This document shows, piece by piece, positions 1 through 5,365 of a DNA stretch of 7,662 bases (the stretch's first letter is position 1; each line of letters opens with the position of its first letter). A program made the translations under genes and the position numbers. A model generated the notes under the pieces. The model was not told where the DNA came from and ran no database searches. It saw only the letters and a program-made list of their open reading frames with translations. Source of the DNA: Firmicutes bacterium UBA5389 (GTDB lineage Bacteria; Bacillota; DTU025); NCBI GenBank assembly GCA_002409965.1, contig DHON01000027.1, forward strand, positions 1 through 7,662, in the 5' to 3' direction.

Positions 1-46
1 GATATTACTCGCACAGGCTCCTAGTTCCGGCGAAAAACGCAGATTC

Positions 47-302
47 TGAGTACATCGATTTGGGGCGGGGGCCCGGGGGGCGAATCGACCCCGCAAAAGG
101 AGCCCTCGGGGCCAGATGCCGCCAAGTTATTGGGGAGGCTATGGCACAATGTGCCATAGCCTCCGTGCTGTTACCACATAGGGCCATGATGTGGGATATT
201 ATGTCGGCCCGCCCGCCTGCTTCACTGCCCAAACTCGCCGGATAGCTCCCGATTTTCGTGATTTGGAGGCGGTCAGGCGGCCCTTCGAAATCGATGTACT
301 CA
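47..302. mobile_element. MITE-like element with 15-bp terminal inverted repeats
   Basis: TGAGTACATCGATTT at 47-61 is repeated exactly, in inverted orientation, at 288-302. The match extends weakly outward to about 43/306 with two mismatches. The 256-bp interior has no convincing gene but contains a perfect 31-bp palindrome (134-164). A short non-coding segment bounded by perfect inverted repeats and holding a strong internal hairpin is the usual build of a miniature inverted-repeat transposable element. I see no clear target-site duplication in the flanks, and no transposase in the window can be matched to these ends. It could instead be a pair of regulatory sites or an old rearrangement. The repeat is directly visible; the mobile-element reading is inference. 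Confidence 0.4.
134..164. repeat. Perfect 31-bp palindrome (15-bp arms, 1-nt centre)
   Basis: The left arm GGAGGCTATGGCACA (134-148) and right arm TGTGCCATAGCCTCC (150-164) are exact reverse complements around a single A at 149. As RNA or extruded DNA it would form a hairpin of about 13-14 bp with a tiny loop. No T-run follows on either strand, so it is not a standard intrinsic terminator. It could be an operator for a dimeric regulator, a hairpin needed for transposition of the enclosing element, or a factor-dependent termination or processing site. Confidence 0.7.
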
Positions 303-562
303 AAAAGTGACGGTATCTTGAAAACGGCTGCTGATTATTGACACTATACCTGCTCCAGGGCTTGTGCTGCCCAGCTGTCGCGGTTTCGCCAGCTAAAAGG
401 CCTTTCGGTTGAGGGGGCCCGTGGCCGTCATCTTGTTTGGCCTCCGCTAGCGTGCGCGAGTTCCGGTTTCTTCCGTGACGGAAAGGAATGCCTTCCCTCT
501 GAGTTCCTTATGTACTGTCCCAATTCGCGGTTGATGCCGGATCTAGCTGGCCTTGGGTGGGG
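303..562. other. Intergenic stretch, no gene recognised
   Basis: I find no reading frame with both a ribosome binding site and protein-like composition on either strand. A short imperfect hairpin (TTCCG-TGA-CGGAA, about 468-480) and a GGGG-CTA-CCCC stem near 558-568 are the only structures noted. Neither is followed by a T-run. The left end of the neighbouring IS1595-type remnant may lie here but could not be located. Confidence 0.5.
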
Positions 563-951
563 CTACCCCGGCCTGGGCAGGGAATGGGCCGCGAGGGCCT
601 CGAAGAAGAGTAGCTTGGCGGCGGCATGCGCGTGCGTGGGCGCCATAGCGGCTATGCGGACGTACCAGGAGAAGTATCGGAGCAGGTGTTTCGTTGCGAC
701 TCCTCGGAACGGCTTCAGCCAGCAGCGGAAATCGCAAACCACGCGCCTGGCGTTCCGCACGTGGTAGAGCGGGCCGGGATCGAGGCGGTCGGAGGTATTG
801 AAGCGGCCCTTGCGCCTGCCGATCCAGCGGTTTCGCGTACGGAGAGGCCTTCCAACATGCACAGGCAGAAATCGAGCCAACGGTCGCGTCGGCGTATGCG
901 ATGCAGCGCGCTGCCTGTAAGGTCGGTGAAATTGCGGACACAATTCTTACA
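563..951 (-). pseudogene. IS1595-family (ISXO2-like) transposase remnant, catalytic core deleted
   Basis: Two minus-strand blocks in different frames carry the two ends of an ISXO2-like transposase. The N-terminal block starts near 951 with the second half of a zinc ribbon (CKNC) followed by VRNFTDLTGSALHR and DRWLDFCLCMLEGLSVRETAG, ending near 821. This Cys-rich region with F-T-x-L-T-G-T/S and a short winged-helix-like segment is typical of the family. The C-terminal block (about 766 to 563) reads YHVRNARRVV, then WLKPFRGVATKHLLRYFSW, matching the usual family ending with G-V-A-T-K-Y-L and a final aromatic pair. The DDE-type catalytic core that should lie between them (roughly 150 residues) is missing, and the frame changes. 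A frameshift also separates the first zinc-ribbon half. The gene is therefore dead and non-autonomous. Inverted repeats were not identified. The family assignment rests on motif recall, not on an alignment. Confidence 0.68.
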
Positions 952-1152
952 CGCACCTCACGAACCCCGGACGGCGTGCCCCGTTTTCCTGGGAGTTCCC
1001 CGCTCAGCGGAGATCGATTTCGAGATCTGCCGCGACCTTGATTGCCTGGCGAAGATGCAAAAGTGGAAGGAACCAAGTGCATCATAGCGGATTACGCCTG
1101 CTCCGCCGGGGGCAAGACGAACCATAAGCAGATCAAATCAGAGGTGAAGCTC

Positions 1153-1341
1153 ATGCCGGTGCGTGTTCGCGTATCTTCTTCTCACCCCTTGGAGGAGGCC
1201 TTGAAGACGAGCTGTTCAGCTTACACACAGCCCGCTTCAGCAGGTCATTGGGGTATGGTCGTATCCATGCGAACCTTATGGGCGAGTCGTGCAGACGACC
1301 GCCCCTGCCTCGTTCGCGCGACATATCTGTTGAGCCAATGA
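1153..1341 (+). CDS. Doubtful small ORF, 62 aa, unrecognised
   Basis: An ATG at 1153 is preceded by GAGGTG (1141-1146) at a workable distance of 6 nt, and the frame runs 62 codons to a TGA at 1339-1341. The product begins MPVRVRVSSSHPLEEAL. It has no recognisable motif, signal peptide or membrane segment. Composition is only mildly protein-like, and a competing minus-strand frame covers the same bases. It lies between the IS1595-type remnant and the 44-aa membrane protein gene on the other strand. It is the only candidate gene in 1086-1369. I rate it more likely spurious than real. Confidence 0.2.
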   Translation: MPVRVRVSSSHPLEEALKTSCSAYTQPASAGHWGMVVSMRTLWASRADDRPCLVRATYLLSQ

Positions 1342-1369
1342 ACAGACCGTGTTCCTGAGTGCCACTCAA

Positions 1370-1504
1370 CTACCTCGGCCACAGAACGCGTCCAAGCCAG
1401 AAGATACCCACGATGGCAACCACATGCAGGGTCCACCAACCAGGCCTCAAGAAGGCCCACGTCGTGCCGGCAACCAAGTCGCGGTTTCCTATCTCATCAA
1501 CCAT
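1370..1504 (-). CDS. Small single-pass membrane protein, 44 aa
   Basis: The start at 1504 is fixed by a near-ideal ribosome binding site, GGAGGTGA at 1510-1517, whose GGAGG core lies 8 nt upstream of the ATG. The product starts MVDEIGNRDLVAGTTW. It has an acidic, polar N-terminal part (residues 1-15), then FLRPGWWTL (18-26), and one hydrophobic helix of about 17-20 residues (roughly 24-42) ending in Arg/Trp/Pro-rich WPR. The Trp residues at both membrane borders fit an interfacial anchor, with a positively charged end. I do not recognise the family. Many Bacillota carry conserved tiny membrane proteins of this layout whose role is unknown; some modulate transporters or kinases. The gene stands alone, facing the IS1595-type remnant, with no obvious terminator. 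Being intact in a decayed region, with such a strong start site, argues that it is expressed. Confidence 0.6.
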   Translation of the reverse strand: MVDEIGNRDLVAGTTWAFLRPGWWTLHVVAIVGIFWLGRVLWPR

Positions 1505-1560
1505 ATGACTCACCTCCACAGATGGGATGCCCTAGTCGAATGATATCTATGCCAATATAT

Positions 1561-1653
1561 CCGGCCTACCTCGGTCCGGCCACGACTGGGCACTTCCTTG
1601 CGGACTACGGGTTCAACCTCATCAAGCCGGTTGTTCACGTTGTGCGTCTACTA
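1561..1653 (+). pseudogene. Fragment of HhH-type DNA glycosylase (3-methyladenine glycosylase I-like)
   Basis: In one plus-strand frame this stretch reads PAYLGPATTGHFLADYGF followed by NLIKPVVHVVRLL. It corresponds to the hairpin (LGPAT) and following helix of HhH-GPD-like glycosylases and aligns with the same segment of the larger pseudogene at 4039-4119. Over 27 aligned residues 19 are identical, while many codons differ at the third base. Homology stops abruptly near 1653, and the frame ends at a TGA at 1681-1683. Nothing upstream of 1561 matches. This is therefore an isolated scrap of a second, paralogous glycosylase gene, not a recent duplicate. Confidence 0.6.
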
Positions 1654-1655
1654 TC

Positions 1656-1934
1656 ATGGCCGGTAGGGCGAACGAATGGGACTTGACGGCAACGCCGCAA
1701 GATAGCTTCGACCGCAACAAGCTCGCCCGGACATATGTCGACGGGGTGGACGGCCATGCCGCGGTCGACACCCTGGGAGTGACCGGAATGGCCAAGGCGA
1801 TCTCCCAGGGCAACGCAAACGCCCCTCGCAGGGGACCCAAACACGGCGAATCTGGCCACATCATTGGCTCGGTAGGAGAATTCTGCGGATTTCATGCCTC
1901 GCTTTTCTCCGAGCTCCTTTGCATCGGGACATAG
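1656..1934 (+). CDS. Unrecognised reading frame, 92 aa, possibly a gene fragment
   Basis: This frame has GC-rich third codon positions and protein-like composition, for example FDRNKLARTYVDGVDGHAA and GTGMAKAIS-like stretches rich in Gly, Ala and charged residues. Its first ATG (1656) has no ribosome binding site. The frame begins exactly where the glycosylase fragment ends, so it is probably the interior of another gene spliced here by rearrangement. The opposite-strand frames are Ser/Pro/Arg-rich in the way antisense shadows usually are. I do not recognise the family. No catalytic motif, cysteine cluster or membrane helix is visible. Confidence 0.3.
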   Translation: MAGRANEWDLTATPQDSFDRNKLARTYVDGVDGHAAVDTLGVTGMAKAISQGNANAPRRGPKHGESGHIIGSVGEFCGFHASLFSELLCIGT

Positions 1935-1973
1935 CATGCATTATGGTTTCCTGTACACGGAGGTGGCGTAACT

Positions 1974-2150
1974 ATGATGATTTACGAAATACTGAAGTCC
2001 ATCCGCAAGGAACTGAACATGTCGTAGGAGATATTAGCTCGCGACTTAAGTGCGAGTCTCGCCACGTTCAATCGATGGGAGAACAATCGCGCAAAGCCTA
2101 GCCGATTAGCGATGCTTCAAACAAGGGGCTATGCAGCCCAGAATGGCACT
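1974..2150 (+). pseudogene. XRE-type helix-turn-helix gene inactivated by an amber stop
   Basis: ATG at 1974 has GGAGGT at 1959-1964. The frame reads MMIYEILKSIRKELNMS, then TAG (2025-2027), then EILARDLSASLATFNRW, ENNRAKPSRLAML and YAAQNG. This is the classic XRE/Cro-C1 pattern, with S-Q-E-x-L-A-R before the turn, S-x-x-T-(I/F)-N-R-W-E-N in the recognition helix, and K-P-S-R-L-A after it. The Q normally found at the stop position differs from TAG by one base (CAG), so a single nonsense mutation is the simplest explanation. The same frame stays open to 2408, but nothing past about 2150 looks homologous, and the CPBP gene begins there on the other strand. Such short HTH proteins often precede restriction-modification, toxin-antitoxin or other accessory genes; no partner survives here. 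Confidence 0.7.
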
Positions 2151-2362
2151 TCAGTTCTCGTCCCACGAGGCCGTACAACTCAGCCAGAACTCCTTAACAT
2201 ACTGTCAATTACCGTGAGCAGGGACATGAATGTCTTTCGAACCGTCCGTTCTCGGGAACATATCCACGGCATTTTTGTCATTATCGGTAGGCGGAAACAT
2301 ATAAACCGTTTGTTCTACTTTCCAACCAAATACTTATGTTCGCAGAAACATGCCAATAATGT

Positions 2363-3115
2363 TTACAATGGGCAGTCCTGTTTATCAGGCAACTTGGTCC
2401 ACAAATAGATTGCATATGTAATCATGATTACCGATTGGATGATTATCAAAACCACTTCTATCGTTCCTTGGATTAATGCAACCCAATTGACAAAGTTATA
2501 TAACATATGCCATATAATTACGGATATGATGCTTTTGGTTAACACCACAATTTCCGAAGCGACAATACCAAACAGCAATGCGTTAATTATGGTAAGTGCA
2601 ACCATGAAAATTGCTGCTCCTGAAAACGCTTGAGAAGCATGCATGGCTGCAAAGAACACAGAAGACAAGATGACTGTTTGTTTGATTGTAAAACAAATCC
2701 TCAGTGTTCTCAGTATAATTCCCCTGAAATAGAATTCTTCTGACAATCCAATTGCGATTGTGAAAAATGCCAAAGCCATAATAGTATGTATGTCATGATT
2801 TATTCCGTAAAAGAGAAACCCTATTTTTGCTGCAATTACCGGTACAAAATATAGTACTGTTTTCACACTGCCTTTTTCAACTCCGATAAAACCGATTTGG
2901 GCAGGTCTCATATTTGTAATCCACATGAAGATTGCAGGTACTGATATGGATAACATCATAGAAACACCTTGCAGCCAATAACTTTGTATGGCGTCCATAT
3001 CATTCACAGCTACAATCACGCCGGATGCTACGGGAAAAATCATCAAAACAATCGAAAATACAAGGGAACTCAACATGGCTCTCACTTTGGTGTTTGTCCT
3101 TTTTTCATCTATCAT
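2363..3115 (-). CDS. CPBP family intramembrane glutamic protease
   Basis: This is a 250-residue, highly hydrophobic protein with about seven to eight predicted membrane helices. All CPBP (CAAX protease/bacteriocin-processing, 'Abi') motifs are present: E126-E127-F-Y-F-R131, F155-A-A-M-H159 and H203-M-L-Y-N207. These glutamate and histidine residues form the active site in family members such as Rce1. Bacterial homologs process peptides or confer bacteriocin self-immunity; the substrate here is unknown. The start at 3115 is supported by GGGAGA at 3121-3126, five bases upstream. Length is typical and the frame is intact. Base composition is strikingly AT-rich (codons such as ATA, AAA, TTA) against the GC-rich surroundings, indicating acquisition from a low-GC donor. 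It has no operon partner: an inactivated HTH gene lies downstream on the opposite strand and an IS4-type remnant upstream. Confidence 0.88.
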   Translation of the reverse strand: MIDEKRTNTKVRAMLSSLVFSIVLMIFPVASGVIVAVNDMDAIQSYWLQGVSMMLSISVPAIFMWITNMRPAQIGFIGVEKGSVKTVLYFVPVIAAKIGFLFYGINHDIHTIMALAFFTIAIGLSEEFYFRGIILRTLRICFTIKQTVILSSVFFAAMHASQAFSGAAIFMVALTIINALLFGIVASEIVVLTKSIISVIIWHMLYNFVNWVALIQGTIEVVLIIIQSVIMITYAIYLWTKLPDKQDCPL

Positions 3116-3202
3116 TTTTATCTCCCATTATATCAAGACTTCTTCGGTTGAGATGCCAAACTAGCCAGCTCGAGCCATCTGGTAATGCCGTATAGCCTTC
3201 GA

Positions 3203-3667
3203 CTATGGCAGAGCCCTTTCAAATAGAACGGTTAGCCCCGCCCTGCTGTTGTTCACGCGGCACGGTGTACATATGAAGTCGTGGACGAGTTGCCCGGTGG
3301 AGGCACCTTTCAACCTTGGCGGGCATGCCTTCATGAACACTACAAGCATGTGCGCGAGGGCGACCGATACCAGATGGGCTATGATGCCTCGAAGTTTTCG
3401 TCCCTGGTAGTCGCCGAGTCCCAGATCCTGCTTGGCTGAGCGGTGATACCCTTCCACTTTGCAGCGCATCTCGTACAGCCTCACCACTGTAGATCCATGT
3501 ACATTTGGATCGCTCGCGATGAGGCATTTGATTCCCACGTCAGCTCCTTCCGGCTCGTCCTCTCTGAAGTTTCTCACAACGAATACCTGGTTCAGCTTTT
3601 CGATCTCGCGGAGCAGACGGTTGCATCGTGTGCAGAATGGTTTTCTGACCGGGAGGATGCACGTCAA
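3203..3667 (-). pseudogene. IS4-type transposase, C-terminal fragment with YREK motif
   Basis: The last 154 codons of a DDE transposase remain. The signature Y(2)R(3)E(6)K of the IS4 group is complete: Y65, R68, E72 and K79 within YEMRCKVEGYHRSAK, followed by DLGLGDYQGRKLRGIIAH. E72 would be the third catalytic acidic residue. The upstream portion with both catalytic aspartates, normally a few hundred residues, is missing. The frame is closed by a TGA just before 3667, where DNA glycosylase sequence on the other strand begins. Possible zinc-binding cysteines (FCTRC) lie near residue 11. The copy cannot be active alone. IS terminal repeats were not identified. The complete stop at 3203 suggests the 3' end of the element lies between about 3130 and 3200. 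Confidence 0.8.
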
Positions 3668-4356
3668 TCATACCACGGCACTCTGGATTACTTCTTCGGC
3701 GAGACTGATGACCGTTTCTTCAAAAATCACGCTTCGGTAATCTTCTTTTCGGGGCTCAAGGTGAGCACTGTCGAGCCCAAACTGCAGGCAATCCATGGTG
3801 CATTTCCGGACATAAACACAGTATCAGCTTACGGCGATGAACAGATCGATGCGCTCATGGGCAACCCGGATCTCATCCGGAACAGAGCTAAGATCACCGC
3901 CGTGGTCAGAAACGCGCGGTCATTTCAGGTTATCATCAGCTGGCATGGCTCTTTCCGCGCCTATTTGTTATCCTTCAATGAAGGTTTCTCCAAGGGCGTG
4001 GGCAGTCCTGAAGAAGTCTCAGATGACCTTGACAGATTGGCCCGGCTTCAACAAAGCATTTCCTGACGGACTACGGGTTCGGCTTCATCAAGCCGGTCAG
4101 CCACATAATGCGCCTGCTCTACAGGTTAGGTCTTGTGGAGACGCAAGGCGAAGGGTCATACCGGACCGCTGTCCGAATCGGCAGGCTGATGGCGGACGCG
4201 GCTGATGTGCCTATTGCCTACGTCGATGCGGTTCTTGCATCACTCGGGATGGCGCACAAGCGCGAGGCGAACGTCTGCCGCACAACAGATCCCCTATGTG
4301 ATGATTGCTCTCTGAGATCCAGATGCGCCTACTGCAATTGCCTACGGGGCGAATGA
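3665..4356 (+). pseudogene. DNA-3-methyladenine glycosylase I-like protein with 4Fe-4S motif, truncated and frameshifted
   Basis: From 3671 the plus strand reads SYHGTLDYFF, then ETDDRFFKNHASVIFFSG, VEPKLQAIHGAF, GNPDLIRNRAKITAVVRNA and HGSFRAYLLSF. This order matches the Tag/COG2818-like glycosylases (DDR-LFE, I-R-N-R-x-K-I-x-A, GSF-x-x-Y). Homology jumps frame at about 4031: the continuation QIGPASTKHFLTDYGF (from 4033), IKPVSHIMRLLYRLGLVE is in the next frame, so one base was lost or two gained. The C-terminus has C-X6-C-X2-C-X5-C (VCRTTDPLCDDCSLRSRC), the endonuclease III-type iron-sulfur loop, and stops at 4354-4356. Family members excise alkylated or damaged bases. The N-terminus is cut off by the IS4-type fragment. 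A 207-codon frame opening at 3443 is a chimera whose first ~75 codons are antisense transposase. The hairpin IGPAST is kept, but the usual catalytic Asp region reads P-V-S-H. Confidence 0.7.
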
Positions 4357-4357
4357 G

Positions 4358-4386
4358 CAGGGCATAATTGGCCGCTGCAGGCCCTG
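4358..4386 (+). terminator. Weak hairpin after the glycosylase stop
   Basis: CAGGGC (4358-4363) can pair with GCCCTG (4381-4386), and the loop holds a further GGCC-GCTGCA-GGCC stem. It starts one base after the glycosylase stop codon. There is no T-run, so only weak or factor-dependent termination is plausible. Confidence 0.2.
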
Positions 4387-4498
4387 GCATTGGTCCCGTC
4401 TAGTACAAGGTTCGGCATGGTCGCGGACAGATTGCTGCCGCTGCCCTGGGCGCTTCTCTACCATGGAGAGGCGCGGGCTGCCGGCAAGCGTCATGCCG

Positions 4499-4744
4499 TC
4501 AATGTTTGCATGATCTGATAAGCCCATCGAGCATCTGGCCCACTTCGCGCATGGTATCCTTGATGGGCCTGGCCACAATCTCTACGCCGCCGGGCCCCCT
4601 GCCTATGGCCACGAGGCCCGCACGGCGCTCCCCGAGCTCGGCGAAACGCTCGCGCACACTCTGAGTCTTCATGTGCGGGGCGCACATGGCAAGAGATCTC
4701 GCCACGGCTGCCGCATGCGCCAGTGTCTCGACGTGGTTGTTCAT
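4499..4744 (-). CDS. Hypothetical protein, 81 aa
   Basis: The ATG at 4744 has GGAGG at 4753-4757 with ideal 8-nt spacing, and codons are strongly GC-rich at third positions (for example AAC AAC CAC GTC GAG), so I take it as a real gene. The product starts MNNHVETLAHAAAVARSLAM. It is soluble and largely helical in appearance, with a Gly-rich turn (GRGPGGVEI, 49-57) between two amphipathic helices. Cysteines occur at 21 and 79 only. I do not recognise the family. The frame remains open upstream past the start, but the ribosome binding site favours the internal ATG. It lies alone, opposite to the neighbouring plus-strand genes. A hairpin 25-50 bases past the stop (4450-4474) has no T-run. It could be a remnant of a longer protein. 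Confidence 0.5.
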   Translation of the reverse strand: MNNHVETLAHAAAVARSLAMCAPHMKTQSVRERFAELGERRAGLVAIGRGPGGVEIVARPIKDTMREVGQMLDGLIRSCKH

Positions 4745-5055
4745 CACCACTGCCTCCATTCTGCTCTGCAACCAATCGTCCGTGCCTGCCGGTTCCGGAC
4801 GAGAGCGTTTGAACCGGCCCAACAAGTGAAAGTGCACAGTCCCCTTCCGACCCTATACTCGGGGAATGCCTACATCTCCTTCGTGAAAGTCGAAAGAATG
4901 CCATAATGGGTGATAAAGGCATCGGCGCTAATGCGAATATCCATGACATGGAGATTTCCCGTGACGCACCTGGCTTCTGCAGTTGACTCTGACGAACCGT
5001 TTCAGATCGGGAATTCGGTCATAGCGGTGCGAAGGGAATAGCAGGGAGGGACACA
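4745..5055. other. Intergenic region with a possible 36-aa fragment
   Basis: The left part is the upstream region of the minus-strand 81-aa gene. On the plus strand a frame from ATG 4931 to TAG 5039-5041 encodes 36 residues ending FQIGNSVIAVRRE. It lacks a ribosome binding site but has protein-like codons, and its stop touches the ribosome binding site of the next gene, as adjacent operon genes often do. It may be the 3' tail of a lost gene. Nothing else is supported. Confidence 0.25.
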
Positions 5056-5214
5056 ATGAACACTTTCTGGGATTCTCTTCTGGGGTACACTTCAGGGCCC
5101 AATCTGGAAGACTTCATCTCCGATTTCGAGAAAGCCGAGGTACGTGGTAACGCGAAGTCCCTGGACCAGACGGCTGTCCCAACCTCGTTGGCCGGCGGTT
5201 CTGGGTCGAGGTAA
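5056..5214 (+). CDS. Hypothetical protein, 52 aa
   Basis: ATG at 5056 follows GGAGGG at 5045-5050 with a 5-nt gap, a strong start signal. The product begins MNTFWDSLLGYTSGPNLEDF and continues with an acidic helix (ISDFEKAEVRGNAKSLD). The C-terminal end is Ser/Gly-rich and low in complexity (AGGSGSR), which looks like non-native sequence added after a truncation. I do not recognise the family, and it could be the N-terminus of a larger protein cut off by rearrangement around 5190. No motif, membrane helix or signal peptide is visible. It lies upstream of the MntA-like gene on the same strand, but a promoter-like site separates them. Confidence 0.4.
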   Translation: MNTFWDSLLGYTSGPNLEDFISDFEKAEVRGNAKSLDQTAVPTSLAGGSGSR

Positions 5215-5275
5215 CGCACAGGTTCATGCCCAGGAACCCCGTCCCGCCGGACCGACGTGACGATTCTCGCGCGCA

Positions 5276-5304
5276 TGGTCAGCCAGCCCAGGGACTGATA
5301 GAAT
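5276..5304 (+). promoter_or_regulatory. SigmaA-type promoter candidate for mntA-hepT
   Basis: TGGTCA (5276-5281, 4 of 6 consensus bases) is followed after exactly 17 nt by TAGAAT (5299-5304, 5 of 6). The -10 is extended by an upstream TG at 5296-5297. Transcription would start near 5311, about 40 nt before the MntA ribosome binding site. It is the only good match found upstream of that gene. Confidence 0.4.
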
Positions 5305-5365
5305 GAGGGCATAGGAACAAGGAACCAATGAGTGACCACTGCGCTGGTTCGGGGAGGTGGCCTGT

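Noticed and set aside
5..245. Overlapping 61- and 75-codon frames on both strands of 5-245.
   Set aside because: No usable start site or recognisable motif, and they run through the inverted repeat and the palindrome, whose symmetry makes both frames share residues.
558..568. GGGG-CTA-CCCC hairpin as a terminator for the transposase remnant.
   Set aside because: Very short stem, no T-run, and the surrounding sequence is simply GC-rich.
543..1087. Three long overlapping frames (126-180 codons) on both strands.
   Set aside because: Only short blocks of two minus-strand frames have homology (IS1595-type); the long frames themselves are Arg/Pro-rich by-products of high GC.
1356..1368. 13-bp palindrome TGAGTG-C-CACTCA just past the 44-aa gene.
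   Set aside because: Too short to be notable on its own and no T-run follows on the minus strand.
3127..3132. Perfect TATAAT on the minus strand upstream of the CPBP gene.
   Set aside because: No -35 at proper distance, and the implied transcript would start within the ribosome binding site, so it would be nearly leaderless; chance in AT-rich DNA is likely.
4028..4060. Programmed frameshift in the glycosylase gene (a CAACAAAG stretch).
   Set aside because: Homology changes frame already near 4031, upstream of that stretch, and there is no slippery heptamer or downstream structure; the N-terminus is lost as well, so ordinary decay is simpler.
4450..4474. Nine-pair hairpin (GCGCTTCTC/GAGAGGCGC) as terminator of the 81-aa gene.
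   Set aside because: It pairs best on the plus strand through a U-G wobble; on the minus strand one pair is lost, and there is no T-run.
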